From: Scenedesmus sp. ARA3
Lineage: Eukaryota > Chlorophyta > Chlorophyceae > Sphaeropleales > Scenedesmaceae
Assembly: GCA_004335835.1 (NCBI GenBank)
Contig: RWJK01000132.1
Coordinates: forward strand, 1 to 64,000
Length of the DNA: 64,000 nucleotides
Direction: 5' to 3'
Shown here in pieces: positions 36,391 through 48,929 of this stretch (the first letter of the stretch is position 1; every line of letters starts with the position of its first letter). The position numbers and the translations under genes are program-made. The notes below the pieces were generated by a model. It worked only from the letters and a program-made list of their open reading frames with translations. It was not told where the DNA came from and searched no databases.

Positions 36391-38027
36391 CTCTGTACAT
36401 GAAGTTGGAGCTGCAGCAGCCGTATGTACACGTACGCGTCATTCTTTGCCCGCGCCGCCTATATTCCAGGAGTATGGGGTCAATGCTATCTCTAGTAGGG
36501 ATGTTTTGTGAGCCTATAGGAAATTACCCTGGCGGCAGCTGCCATGGAATGCCAACCAAAGCTGCTGCACCACGTGCATGCACTGCATGATAAACATGCA
36601 GTCTAGAACAAGCCTGCGCATGCCTCTATAGGCATGCACGTAGAATACATGGTGGTCCAGCAGTGCAGTGAAGGTTGCAACTTGCATAAGCTAGCCAAGC
36701 GCTTGGTGCCAAGAATCCTTCTCAACTTGCTGCCTCTCACAGCAACCTGCGTGCCTAACACTACTAGGGTGTGTGTAATAGTACTACATCTAGACAACAC
36801 TATACATAGCAGCTACCTAGCCGGACCATAATATCTGTGCACTCACGCTCATGCAAACCGCTGTTGCGGGAGACTACTGCAAAATGTCAAGACATACCTG
36901 CTCCGTGCGCGGCCAACATGCTGTCTGAACAGCCATCTATCACTCTACACGACAGCAGTCTTTGTTTGAACCGGTTGTGTGGTGCCACAATGGCACAATG
37001 ACCGTACGGCGCAGCATGCTGTGCGTTGCAAGCTGCAAGCTGTCTCGCGACCAAATGCGACTGCAGCAACATTGGGCCTTGCAGGATGCCACAACAATGA
37101 ATAGCCCATAATCACCGGATGGTGCAATTGTTCCTCACCACACTGCTGTTGGTGGTACTACCACAGCAATGCAAGCCCACATGTGTTGACATGTGTCGGT
37201 CGGCTTGCATGCAAACCAAAAATTCACATGCTGCCAGGTCATCACCACCCCGGCCCTTGCCCTTGCAAGCCCAGTTGAGTCTGCACGCAATGGTGCATGT
37301 CCTTGCTGCAAAGCCAGGTCTGTTCTTGTTCATAGTGTGGCCTGGTTTGTTGGCCAATCACGCGCACCCGAACATGCGAGTCAAGTTTGCAGTTGCAGCT
37401 TTGTGTGTGCCGGCTGCCATCGGCAAGTAAATACACACACGCCAGCACAGGGACAAGCACATCTGCACAATGGCCCAACAGTAGCAACACCGTGAAGTGC
37501 GCAAACTACTGGAATGCAAGCTCTGCATTGCATGCCAGCACCCAGGCATGAGTGCAAGGTAAGAGCAACAGTTGGCCCTGTTCTGTACAGACGGGCAGCA
37601 ACAAGTAAGACCAATATATCATGCAAGTGATGGAGGCTTCGAGCGGAGACTGCTGTACAAACCAGCGACACATCCATAACGACAAAAAACATGCGTGTGC
37701 ATTCAGTGTGCACCAGCCACACGCAGCTGTGTCCAACGATGCGAGCAAGCAAAAGAACACAGAAGGAATGGCAATGACGTCGATAGTTCAGAACGCACAA
37801 GGCGGCGCCGATGCACGGTAGCGCGCCGCGCCTGGTGATGCGGCAAACCACATCTTTGGGCCGTTGAGGTGGCCTCTGTGATGTGATGCAAGCAATGTTG
37901 CAGGACACTGCAACAAATGAAAGGCATGCTCAGACGGAGCATGAAAATGCAGGTGGCGTGAGGATGAGTCATGTGCGCCCTCTGTGCAGCAGCAACCAAG
38001 GTTGTTTCTCTTGCATCCGCTGCCTGC

Positions 38028-38032
38028 TTACA
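38028..38032 (-). terminator. Candidate proximal poly(A) signal TGTAA for the subtilisin gene
   Basis: TTACA on the plus strand lies about 227 bases past the minus-strand stop at 38259, a spacing like that of the EF-hand-like gene. Confidence 0.4.
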
Positions 38033-38258
38033 CCTTGGATGCGCAAAACCACACAACCCTGCTGATAGAGTGCATGTGATGATGACTCATGCAATGACGG
38101 ATGCCTCTGCCGGCCGTGTCGGAGCAGAGCAGCATATGCGAGCATTTGTTCAAGGCTGCCGGCATGCCGTTGCTGCAGAGGAAAGACTTGCACACAACTT
38201 GAAACAGTGGTGTGCAGTCACATCTCGCAGCACACAGCAGCATGGCAACACAGCCTGC

Positions 38259-40998
38259 TCAGAACTTGGCCCACAGTAAGCTACCATAGTACTTGCCATT
38301 GGCGGTGCTGCTGGCATCCCCAGCAAACCCATAGTCGGCCGACTGCGCCAGCCGCTCGTCAGCAGCAGCCTGCAGCGTGGTGAGCTGGTCAATCCCAGCA
38401 ACGCCGCTTGTTGGGCACGCACCAGACAGAAAGCAAGTTGCAGCAACACCAGCCACATGTGGGCTTGCCATACTGGTACCAGAAAGCTCCCTGTACCCTG
38501 AAGCCTCCCGAGCATATGAGATAGTGCTCAGGATACCATTGCCGGGTGCAGCAATCACGCGGTTCTTGTCGGCGGCCGCAGCATCTGCCGGCATGAAGTT
38601 GGAGAAGCTCGAGGGCGTGTTGCTGGCTGGATCCATGGAGGTGACAGCAATAACATTAGGGCAGGAAGCTGGCAGGTAGCCGCGGGTGTCACTTGCATAG
38701 TTTCCGGCGGCGGCAATGACCACAATGCCTGCGTCGCTAGCTGCCTTGAAGGATGCACAGACCAGGTCCATTGTCGCCTGGTAATCGGGGTCTGTTGGCG
38801 CGATGTATGCAGCCAGCGAGAGGTTGATAACCCTGATGTTGGCCTTTGCTTTGCCCTCAGCGCTTGCAGCCCATTCAACAGCAGCCATGGCGTCTGACAG
38901 CGCACCAACGCCCTGCGCATCCAGCACCTTGAGGGAGTACAGGGGCAGGCCTGGGGCAATGCCCACAACGCCAGCTCCTGCAGATGGAAAGCGGAGAAAG
39001 GACACGTGGTAGGCAGGCGGCAGCAGCAGCAGCAGCAGGGCGTTCGAGGGGGCAGCTATGCCACAAAGCGCCCAGATGTGCCGGCAGATAGCAGAACCAA
39101 AGGCACAGAGCTCTGCAGATGATGCTGAGCAGCTGGATGTAGCAGCAAGTGCCAACACGGCATGTACGACACTACGGCAGTTCAGGGCAGCAGCTACTGC
39201 TTGCCACAACCATGCACGGCGGCTGCTGCACACTGCAGCTGCCTTCCACTGCTGCTGCTGCTGCTGCTGCTCACCGTTGTTCTTTGCTGCCACAATGCCA
39301 GCCACATGTGTGCCGTGGCCATACTTATCCACATCAGCATCCGCAACATCACCAGCCACCTTGGCTGATGGGATGACCCACGAGCTGCCTCCGATCACAT
39401 TCAGGTCCGGGTGTGTGCCGTCAATGCCGCTGTCAACCACGCCAACCACCACCTGCCTGTCTGCAGGCACGCCGGCAATGCTGAAGACAGCTGCTGCAGA
39501 GCCAGCTTCGATGCGGCCCACACCAGAGGGTATCTGGTCGCCGCTTGTTAAGGGCACCCTGGCTTGGGTGAAGCCGGAAGGCCCACCACCACCCATGGTG
39601 GTGGTGGGCGGTGTGCCGGGGTTGCCAGTGGTGGCTCCGGTGCCGCCGGCGCCGCCAGAATTGGGGTTGGTTGTGTCAGAGCTGCCGCCTGCGCCTGGGT
39701 TGCCGCCTGTTGCTGAGCAGATGCGGGTGGGGAGTGTGCGCGCCAGTGATGGGGCTTGGCCGCTGCAAGCAAGCAGATGGCGCAGGGGAAGCAGGAGATG
39801 AAGCCAAGGGTAAGAGCAGCAGGGGGAGATGCGATGCTGCTGCTGGTGACAGGTGTAGCAAGCAGCCACATGAGCTTTGAACAGCCAGATGAGCTTTGAC
39901 AGACAGCGAGTTAGCACAGCACGAACAGGGCAGTAGTGCTGCACAATACACAGCAAACACACGTGCACTTTGCAGCGCAGCAGGTAATACACGGCATGCA
40001 GAGCAGGGGCGCAGCTGCAGCAACTCACCAGGCTCCAAACCGCTGCCGAACAAAGGTGGCGCCAAGGCTGGCGGACCCAGACAGAGACAGCACGCAGGGG
40101 GCCCTGTTGTTCATGATCGGCGCATTTGTCACTCTGTCGACGGATCTGATCTCAATGTATGAGATCTTGCCGCCGCTGCAGGCGCTGGCACGCCAGATGA
40201 GCTTGGAGCGAGGCGTCATGCAGCCGGCCCATTTGAAGCTAGGGAGAGGCGTTGCTGTGATGCCTTTCTGCAAATACGAGCGCTCCACGCAAGCCGTCTG
40301 CTGTGAGGCAACCACGCGGTCCTTGACGACTGCCTTGACCACGCTCGAGGCCTTCATGAACTCGATAGCAGAGTCTGGCGCGCTGACAAGCAGAGACCTG
40401 GGGCGAGGGGCAGCTGCCGCGCCGGCTGCAGCAGGGCCTGCTGCTGCTGCTGCTGCAACGCCAGCGGCTGGCTCAGCAGCATCAGCGCTGCCCAGGGTGC
40501 GCAGCACCTTGAAGGCGCTGGCTTGGTGTGCTGCTGCTGTCACCACGCCATTGCTGACAGACGGCGCTGCTGCTTCCATGGCTGCCTGCACTTCGCTGAC
40601 CAGCACCTCGCCTGCAGCTGCTGCATCCACAACATCATCTGCAAGATGCAGGAGAAACTGGCCTGATATTATGTGGTCCAGGTCTGCAGCAGGTGACAGA
40701 GCAGGGGCAGCACACGGCGACGTCAGGTATGATGTATGAGCGTTATAGTTTGCTGACTTAATAACATGAGCGTTATCATTTGCTGACTGCCACATGTTTA
40801 TGCTACAGGAATTGCTTACGAAGGCCTCCGAGCACGTCCGGATCCGGTGTGGCTCGCGGGAACCGGCTACACCAAGAAACTCAGCCAACGCACGATGTAA
40901 ACCCAACGCATTTGCTTCAACGTACCTGGAGTCGACGCAACACCGCTGTCTTCTTGAATGGACTGTTGCTGAGACCCTGCACCCGGCCCCGAACACAT
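38259..40998 (-). CDS. Subtilisin-like serine protease (peptidase family S8)
   Basis: Cleaves peptide bonds with an Asp-His-Ser triad. Exons on the minus strand: 40998-40926, 40879-40820, 40638-40029, 39762-39275, 38977-38259, all in phase, giving 649 aa. The catalytic residues are visible: Asp358 in VVDSGIDGTHPD, His397 in GHGTHVAGIVAA, oxyanion Asn503 in AAAGNYA, and Ser579 in GTSMASPHVAG. Residues of about 175-205 (LLVSAPDSAIEFMKAS, then VKAVVKDRV) may be an I9-like propeptide. A Gly/Thr/Pro/Ser-rich linker precedes the catalytic domain (about 265-310). The arrangement resembles proteinase-K-like S8A enzymes. The ATG at 40998 gives no clear signal peptide, and the first two small exons are the least certain part, so the true start may lie upstream. 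Intron 4 begins with a CAG tract and, if retained, reads as poly-Gln between His397 and the rest. Confidence 0.88.
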
Positions 40999-42654
40999 GT
41001 TAGCCTGCCAAGCCTTTGAAACTGGGCTGTATGACTGTTTAGGCAGCGTTTAAAGATGACATGAAGTAGATCGCCGTGATGCACGCCAGGTTGCCGCACC
41101 TGAGGTTGGCCCTAACCTGCATGCAGCATGCTGTGCTAATAGTAATAACGTGACGACAAAGGTGAAAGAAACCATCCTTTAGGTTTTTTTGAAGGTCAGA
41201 CTACAAAGACTGGTTGGAGTAGCTTGGAGACGTATGTGTTTGCTTTTTGGTGCAGTCAATCAGGTTTCTATAAGTCTCAGTTGTAGCATCGCATTCATGA
41301 AAATTTCAAAGTGTAGATAGCCAGGCCTGCGAGCCTATATGCAAAGCAATAAGGACTTGCAAGTGAACCGGCACGGTCATCAATATGACATGGACTGCAA
41401 TGCCCACCGAATCCAGCTAAAAACAATGATCGGGCTTAAAGAAAACACTTCATGCGAAGACACACGCCTGGCAACCAAGTGTTACTTTTGGACTGGACTG
41501 GACTTCACCCTTCATACTGATCTTCGTAGAGCAGCCGACCACTCTCAAAGCAAACTTGATAAACGACACCTCAATAAAATTCATACAAAAGCTTCAAATA
41601 TATGTTCTTTTATAGCAATGCACGAAAGCACTCAATAGGCACAGCAGAAGGTGCACGTGCTCAGGTTCGCCGTTCTGTACACGGACTTTGCTCACGTGCG
41701 GCACTATGCCGTATTCATACTGCGTCAACAGTGTGTCGGTGCGTTGTTCATGCCACAAGCAGCATCGCGGCGTTGCAGCCGTGCAGCATGGAGGTGGGCA
41801 GGTCAGGTCATCCTAGGTGCACCATGATCAACAGCCCCATGGCCATGCCCCATGCGGCAAGTCAGGTAGCCTGCCAGGCCAAGTGTTCACCACTGTTGGC
41901 GGCACCTAGCAGCTGGAGCCGGCTGAACGCAGGCGTAGCCGGTCACTCGCCTTTCTGTACTCAGCACAAGGAGTCCTTGCAGCCGAGAGTAAACGTGTGA
42001 ATATCAGGGCAACAGCGCTGTTTTCCGCCGCCTCTCACTGTGGCAGATGCCATGAAAGGCGGCGTGAGCTGACGTTGACGAGCCTCTTCCAGCTGGGATT
42101 AGGGATCCCACCCCTCCACCCTTTCCTCCAAACCCCATAGAGACGCACCGACAGAATCCGATGTGCCAGGCTTGCAATAGCAGCTCATCCTGCCGCAGGA
42201 TGATCATGCTGATAAGTACTAGTCTTGTGAAGCGTTTTTACACTCGACGATAAATATTAGAGTAGGTGCATGGTTACGCACCTCCAGTAGATGCTGTACC
42301 CGCATGACGTGTTGCAGCAGATGCGCACTGTACTGCTGTCATTGCTTACTACGGTGTGGACATGCCACGTGCAGTGCTCGCGCACTTGCGGCTGCTCCTG
42401 CTTGTACGTAAATCCCGGTCCAACCGCCCGTGGCTGGGCTAAAAAAGCAACTGGAACGGCCGGATTTGTGCGGGTAATATCGATTGCCCAAGTAATGAAG
42501 GAGGAACTGGGTACCTTTCCAACCCTCATGAGCGGTACATCGGGGCGCGGTTGCCGATGCCGATGACAAGGTATGGCTTACAAGAAGACTATTATTATTA
42601 TGAGCGGTAGATCGGCTCGCTGGGCTTGTGCCTGAGGTGGGTTCAGTCCCATAC

Positions 42655-42678
42655 TTTGGTATTGGTATTGGTATTGGT
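42655..42678. repeat. Hexanucleotide microsatellite (ATTGGT)
   Basis: TTTGGT followed by three exact ATTGGT units. It is not in a coding region. Confidence 0.9.
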
Positions 42679-43904
42679 AAAGCAACGGCCAGCAACCGCA
42701 CTGCCAGTGGCACAGCGAAAGCTGGCATGCTACGTAGCATGTATACATGCATGCAGAGTGCCACTGGCTATCACAATTAAAAATGAAGAGAAAAATTCGA
42801 ACAGGCCCCAGCCTGCAAGTTCCTGCCTGCGCGCCGGTTGTGAGGCAGCGGGTTGCAGCGTGGGGTTGTTGCATGCACCGCAGGATGAGCATACCAGAGC
42901 CTTGTGAAGAATGTCAAGGCCCCAGTGAAACAAGCGCTGCACTGATGCTGGAAGCATGGTACGCTGTCAGATTGATGAATGGCCCTTGGTCAAATGATGC
43001 AGGTCCTGTGACAGCCGGGCACCAGGTCAAAGCAAGCTGTGTTATTGCAATGCGCTACTGATCAAGAGCACCTGTGCCCCCAGGCCTCCTGGCAATCCAC
43101 GCGTGCTGCACTCAACATCGCTGCCAGGCGTGCAAAATGGTCAGCAGGTTCTTGCCTGAACACTGGCATTGGCAACAGCAGCTGCAGAAACAGCGCTGCA
43201 ACCCAGCAAGAGGAAAAGCATGCTAACTTTGCCATGTGCTGGTTGGCAAGCGTGGCTGTATTGTACGCATCTGTACGCATCTGTATCGTTGCTGTTGCAT
43301 GCGTGCTTGCCCTGCTTAAATGACTGTCAGCAGCTGCAGCAGTGCCACTTGTAGGAAACCAGCACAGAAACAGGCATAACAACAGAGTAGGCCCTGGTCT
43401 GCATACAGTCAAAAAACGATCTTAAACAGGAAATGCACATGCACGTAGATGTGCATCCTATCACACATAAAGCAGCGTGGATGAGAGCCGACATGATGTC
43501 TTGAAGGTTTGAGCAGTGGCATTGATGTCACCATGGTGGTGTCTGGCCACAGCACTCTGTTGCTGCTGAATCCATATTCCTGACTGCTCCAAGCGCAGAG
43601 TCCGCACACCACATTCCGAACAGTCCGCTCACAGCAACCCTGCTACCAAGATGAACGTCCTTATCCATTGCCGCTCAGCCTTGTACAGCCTGTGCCCACA
43701 CCACACACCGCTTGTGCCTGGTGCCTAGGGTCATCCTTTTGCCTGTCATACGACAAAACGGGTCAAAAAGTGTCTTAAGGCTGATCCAAACCCTTGCGGT
43801 GTCATTGATTTCAAAATCATCAGCAAGATATAAACTGAAGTGTGAGGGTTACCAGTGTCACGCCTGTGATGAAGGCACCAGCCGAGCAGTACTGACATTG
43901 CTGT

Positions 43905-44050
43905 GATCAACACGGTGCGCAACGTTCCGTCAAAGCATGCTGCATGCAGGGATGTAATGCCATCCTTGACTGTTATGCCATTCTTGACAATCAATGTGTC
44001 TGTACAGACACTGTGATTGCTGCGATCAACACGGTGCGCAACGTTGCGTC
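43905..44050. repeat. Direct repeat of about 26 bases, 119 bases apart
   Basis: GATCAACACGGTGCGCAACG followed by TT(C/G)CGTC occurs at about 43905 and 44024. The copies differ by one base in the core. Confidence 0.85.
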
Positions 44051-45159
44051 TGTACACATGTGTAAGGGCGACGATGTGCATGCAGCTGCACGGCAATGTA
44101 AGAAAAGGAAGCCGAAGCATGCTTATTTTGCTGCGGGAGCAAGCAAGCTGCAGCAATGTCCCTGGTGTCAGTCCCCTGCTTGAGGATGGCTGCATTACAC
44201 ACCCAGCCGGACCGAACTAGACAGGCAGCATACCCCTGCTATGACCGGAGTTTACAGTTGCGTTGCCAACGATGTATGTCATTCTATAGGATACGGCTTC
44301 AACAAACTTCCCGCTACCCAAACGCACGCACCTGCTCATAGCCTGGGCAAGTGCTCCCACTATCTTGGAAACGTACCCCTGTCATACAGCAGGCAAAGCA
44401 CCAGCAGTGCCTATCTTCCTCTGCAACTGTGCACCTGCTCGCCATTGGTTGTAATATAACCAAAACGGTTTTCATACACCGCAACAGCTCGTGGGCCATG
44501 CGACGTAGAGTGGCAATGCTCAGCAACATATGTTGTACTGTAAGAATACAAGTGCTCCGATTTAGATTGAAGCGGTGCTGGGCAGTGCACGTCTCCGATC
44601 ATGGTTTTTAAGCACGTAGATTAGCTTTGAATGCTGTATGGCAGCTGGGTCGCACAGCAGACCAGCTGCAGGTCGCAGCTCCCGAAGGGCGGGAGGCGAC
44701 TGTCAAGCACGGACTGAATAGTAAAGCTGAAAACCACTATCCCGGCAACGTGTTTTGAGTTATATTGCCCTGCTGTAATTCCTGCTTGCCACTGAGTCAG
44801 CGGTTTTGACAGGACCTGGCACACCACGCGACGTTCCGAGGGACTGTTTGGGGCCATTACCAACTACGCTGGCCCAATGTGATCAGTTTCCTGTTGAGCG
44901 GCCGTTGTCTCGCACGTGTCTAGTGTCTCAGGTAATGCAGTTCCCGTGTCTGTGGGTGCCTCACGCATAGTGTGACGCGCATCCAGGCCGTCTCTGCAGT
45001 GTTTGGCTGCTGTTTACCAAACTTCAATCAGTAGGCGTCTTTCTGGGCCCTCGTTTGAGCAGTGGTCGAAGGCAGACACCAAACCAACCTGAGGAGTTCT
45101 TGCAGCTTCGTGAGCTGGCGAACAGTCTGAACAAGTAGAACAACGTCATCACGGATTGG

Positions 45160-48100
45160 ATGTTGGCCATTCTGCAGCCATTCGACTGTGATCAGGCGGA
45201 CAGCGAGCAGGGGCAGTTTCCCGCCCTCGACGAACTGCTGGGCAGCATGCAGAGACCGGTGAGCAGGCGTCAGGGTGCAGTCATGGGTGCGGACAAGCAG
45301 TGTGCTCCTAGGTTTTCAACTGTGCGGTTTGGGCGGGCCTGCATGGTGCCTGGTGTCTCCCCATAGTGTGACTGGGTCGTGCAGGCCACGCATCTGGCTG
45401 TAGCGGCAGCGAAATGCTATAATACAACATTTTCAGTGTCCAGCAAGATTGACAGAGCAGCTTGCACACTGAGCTAGCGTGGGCACGCGCTTCGCAGCAC
45501 CTGCCTCGCCCAGCAATACGCCATGAGTAGGGGCGTGTGCAGGAAGGAATACCGATCTACGTGGGCAATATTTGCAAGCAGGTTGGGGGCGGTGTTGTTC
45601 GCTGGCTTGGGCATTTTTACGAACCCGCCAAATTTGACGTGTGCTGTCTGCTGCTGCTACTGCTGTCTGTCTGTAGTGCATGCAGGCGCCTGGGTGCTTG
45701 CAGCCTGCCGTTGGCTGCTTTGCGCTGGAATTAGAGCAAGACATTGCTGCTCTTGAAGCAGAAGCTACTAGGTGCGTGCAGCTGCACTGGACCCGCACTG
45801 CATGAATGCATTGGCGGGACAGCACAGCTCACAGCTTCCTCCCCCATGCAGGTGTGTGGACACCATGGACTGGGAGGCCCCTGCTGGCGACGACCTGTTT
45901 GGGTCGTGCGCGACAGACATGGGCAAGGCGTTAAGCGTTGACCTGGACAGCTGCGGGCGCGACCAGGCATCTTCAGGTGCGTGGCCACTTCCTCGGACTG
46001 CAGGACTGTACTGCATGCTGGCGCATCTGCCCCTACTAGTAGTACAGCGCGGCCATGCAGCCTTGCTGGCTTTGTTCCTGTTGTCTCACTTGGATGCATT
46101 ATGAGAGCCTGAGGATGCACAATTCTTGTTGCTTGGCTGAATACTATCGTCATGCGTGTGTGCTGCTGCTGCTGCTGCTGTGCAGACGAGGAGAGTGATG
46201 ATGAGGAGTGGGACGCACCTGCAGCTGGCGAGGCGCCCGCCACACTCCCAGCAGCCACACGCGTCGTGCGGCGACGAGGCAAGCCCGTGAAGCACGGCGC
46301 TTGGCAGGGCTGCTGCAAGAGCGCTTGGTAAGTCCTGCGTACTGACAGCGCTGTCTGCGTAGCATGTTGTAGAACACATGCTGCCATGCGGTTGACTCGC
46401 TTGTGTCAGGGCTGCTCGCAGTCCCATGATAGTTGTTGCCATATCTGTTGATGGGGTGATGCTCGCCTGCACTGCTGCAGCGTACAGTGAATTGCCAATT
46501 GTACGCACAGCGCATGACTCCCAGTGCACTGTGCCTGACGCGCTGCTGCTGCTGCTGCTGCACTTTTGTCCTGCAGGTGTGACAGGGAGGACAGGCATAG
46601 GGGCCTGTGCAACCACAAGGCAACAGTGCCCGGACCCACAGCCACCAGCCCACAGTCCGAGGACGCCTGCAGCACAGACAACCAGGACGCAGGTGAGGCA
46701 CTGCTGAAAGCATGGTAACCTTTACGTCAGTGGCTCTTGAAATGCAGCATGCTTGATCCTGCTGGTGTACTGGCGGTCGTCTTCTACCAGCTGGCTTGGC
46801 ATTGCGTTGTGCTTGTCTGCCCTTGAGATGTGCTAAGGTGTGCAGCATTCTGTGCATGAAGCTGCCCCGCTCAAGCACTGCAACTCACTTCGCATGCTCC
46901 TCCTGCCCTGCACTGTGTCTGCTTGTCGCCCCTCCAGAGTGCTGCGCGCACCCAGAGCAGCAGGAGCTGTCGTCAGGCGGGCACAGCCACAACTGCAGCA
47001 AGTCGCAGGAGGCGGATGGCGATGAGCGGGAGGTGGACAGCGCATTCAAGTCAGGTGGGTTGCGCCGGCTGTGCGTGTTGGCAGCACACCTACGTCAGTG
47101 TCCAATGCTGTGCTGTGTATTCATTCGACCTTTGCTGCTGCACTAGTTGTCGTGTAAGCAGTTCCTATGCCGCTTCGCTGTAATTCACTGGCGCTGTGCT
47201 GTGCTTTGTATGCTGTTTGGCTCAGGCGCTGGCATCCAGCAGTCACCCAGCATGCAGGAAGCCAGCATGCCATTCAGCTGCCTGCCGCAGCTGCAGCGGC
47301 AGCCGCAGCAGCAGCTGCCACCAGCGGCACAGCAGCAGCAGCAGGCTGAGGTGCTGTGCAGTGGCAGCCACCTGGCTGTAGCGGAGCAGCAGGAGCAGCA
47401 GCTCTTTGCCATGCCTGCCATGTACCAGCCACGCGTGAAGGACCTAGAGGCAGCAGACATCAGCGGCATGCTGAGCGGCGAGGATGGGCTGTGCGGCCTG
47501 GAGACAGAGGCAACCGCCATTGCAGTGCCTGTCGTGGAGCCTGTGGAGGTGAGAGGAGCTGCTTGCAAACATGGGGGAGGCGTTTGGGATGCACTGCCAG
47601 TATCCTTGCGCCGCAGGCGTGTGCTGCTAGTGCCCTCGTAGTTAGGTGGCAGCAGCAGTCGCAACAACTTGGGACCCTTTCAATGCTTCGCACGCGTTTC
47701 TTGTTCTCCCTGCTTGCGTGCGCTCACCATTGTTGCACCATTGATGTTTTGACTGCAGATGGAGGCGGGCACAGTGGAGGCCAGCTGCCACACCACCCTC
47801 AAGCAGGCCCTTAGCACACCATCCAGCCCCAGCTGTGTGTCGGCAGCAGCGCGCACAGAGTCGGGCGCATTCTCACGGCCCACCATGAACCTGCTGCTGC
47901 CAGCCACGCTGGCGCCAGCAGCAGCAGTGGTGGCTGTGCCGTCTTCCTGCATGCGCGGCATGCTGCCGCTGGAGCAGGTGCACCCTACCATCAGCAACAC
48001 TGCTGCAGCCGCCAAGCGCGCAGCGCCCGCAACCACCACAGCAGCTGGCGCAGGGTCGCCGGCTGATGGGGGCCCAGCACTCAAGCGCGCCAAGTCAGCC

Positions 48101-48801
48101 ACGGCAGAGGCACTGCTGCGCCGCTGCAGCAGCAGCGGCAGCAGTTGCGCCAACGACGCAGCAGCGGCGGCGCTGGCTGCTGCTGCACCCTCGCCTGCGT
48201 CAGTGTGCAAGGCAGCGCTCAGCGCGCACAAGCCTGCAGCTCTCAAGGCAGCCGTGCCACCCAAGGCACCAAAGCCTGCTGCTGCTAGTGCTGCTGCTGC
48301 CGGCGCTGGAGCTGCTGCTACTGCTGCTGTTGATCCCAAGCTACCGCCGCCTATGGCGCGCGCGCAGCGCATCAAGCAGCGCCCGAGGCGGCCCGACGAC
48401 CCGCCCAGGCCCCTGCTGGACCTCAGCAACAGCAGCAGCCTCAGCAAGATCAGCATCTGCAACAAGAAGCGACCTGCTGCGCGCATGGCGCCTGCTCCTA
48501 CCACTGGCCACAGCTGCTCGCAGTGCGGCGCAACGGTGAGCACCTGCAGCCTATCGAGTGTTTGCTGATTAGCAGATCTTGGTTTGCTTTGTCGCTGTGC
48601 AGCTGCTTTCGTCAGCTTTGCAGTATGCAAAGTGCAGCATAATTGTGCATGTTCGAGGGTGTTACGCTGGCAAACATCAGTGCCCGCTGCTGTCCTGTCT
48701 GCTTGCAGTCCACACCTGTGTGGCGTGCTGGCCCAGCCGGGCCCAAGACGCTGTGCAACGCGTGCGGCGTGCGCTACATGAAGACATCCAAGCGGAAGTA
48801 G
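45160..48801 (+). CDS. GATA-type zinc-finger transcription factor
   Basis: Binds GATA motifs in DNA through one C-terminal zinc finger. Nine exons splice in phase to 619 aa: 45160-45258, 45704-45771 (45686 is an in-phase alternative acceptor), 45852-45976, 46186-46327, 46577-46692, 46938-47054, 47226-47548, 47759-48535, 48709-48801. The finger is C583-x2-C586-x18-C605-x2-C608 ([23 protein letters not shown]), followed by a short basic tail [10 protein letters not shown], and is split by the last intron. The 18-residue loop is plant-like. Upstream are an acidic patch ([10 protein letters not shown]), a second Cys/His cluster encoded across exons 4-5 (QGCCKSAW, then RGLCNHK), Gln-rich and Ala-rich segments, and a basic stretch ([10 protein letters not shown]). 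The start at 45160 gives an N-terminus whose phase matches exon 2. No other DNA-binding domain is recognised. Family assignment is firm, target genes unknown. Confidence 0.88.
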
Positions 48802-48924
48802 GCCAGCTGGCAGGCGCAAAACAGACTGCAGCACCTTGTGTGGGCGATGACGGGAAGGTGCACAGGGATGTGCACATGGCAGGGCTAGTGAGGGGCCCTT
48901 TGACGAGCCTGTGTGTGTGGTGCG

Positions 48925-48929
48925 TGTAA
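48925..48929 (+). terminator. Candidate proximal poly(A) signal TGTAA (GATA gene)
   Basis: Lies 124 bases past the stop codon of the GATA gene. Confidence 0.4.

Larger units (their letters stand above)
36226..38258 (-). other. A/C-rich tail downstream of the subtilisin gene, no gene
   Basis: No ORF of protein character. The base skew is opposite to that of 32477-36083, as expected for transcription from the minus strand. It contains the direct repeat at 36303-36390 and a TGTAA on the minus strand at 38028-38032. Confidence 0.5.
40999..45159. other. Intergenic region between the subtilisin and GATA genes
   Basis: About 4.2 kb without a convincing gene. The stretch at about 41150-41640 is clearly A/T-richer than its surroundings and holds an ATG-started open frame of 99 codons (41339-41638), which I do not call. 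Small repeats lie at 42655-42678 and 43905-44050. A minus-strand open frame of 90 codons (42529-42257) looks like neither a shadow nor a known family. Confidence 0.45.

Noticed and set aside
42257..42529. 90-residue minus-strand ATG open frame
   Set aside because: Not an obvious shadow, but no family is recognised, the stop is not followed by a TGTAA that I noticed, and no neighbouring exons are found.
42620..42655. GGTTCAGTCCC resembling a tRNA T-arm
   Set aside because: I could not fold acceptor, D and anticodon arms around it, so no tRNA is called.
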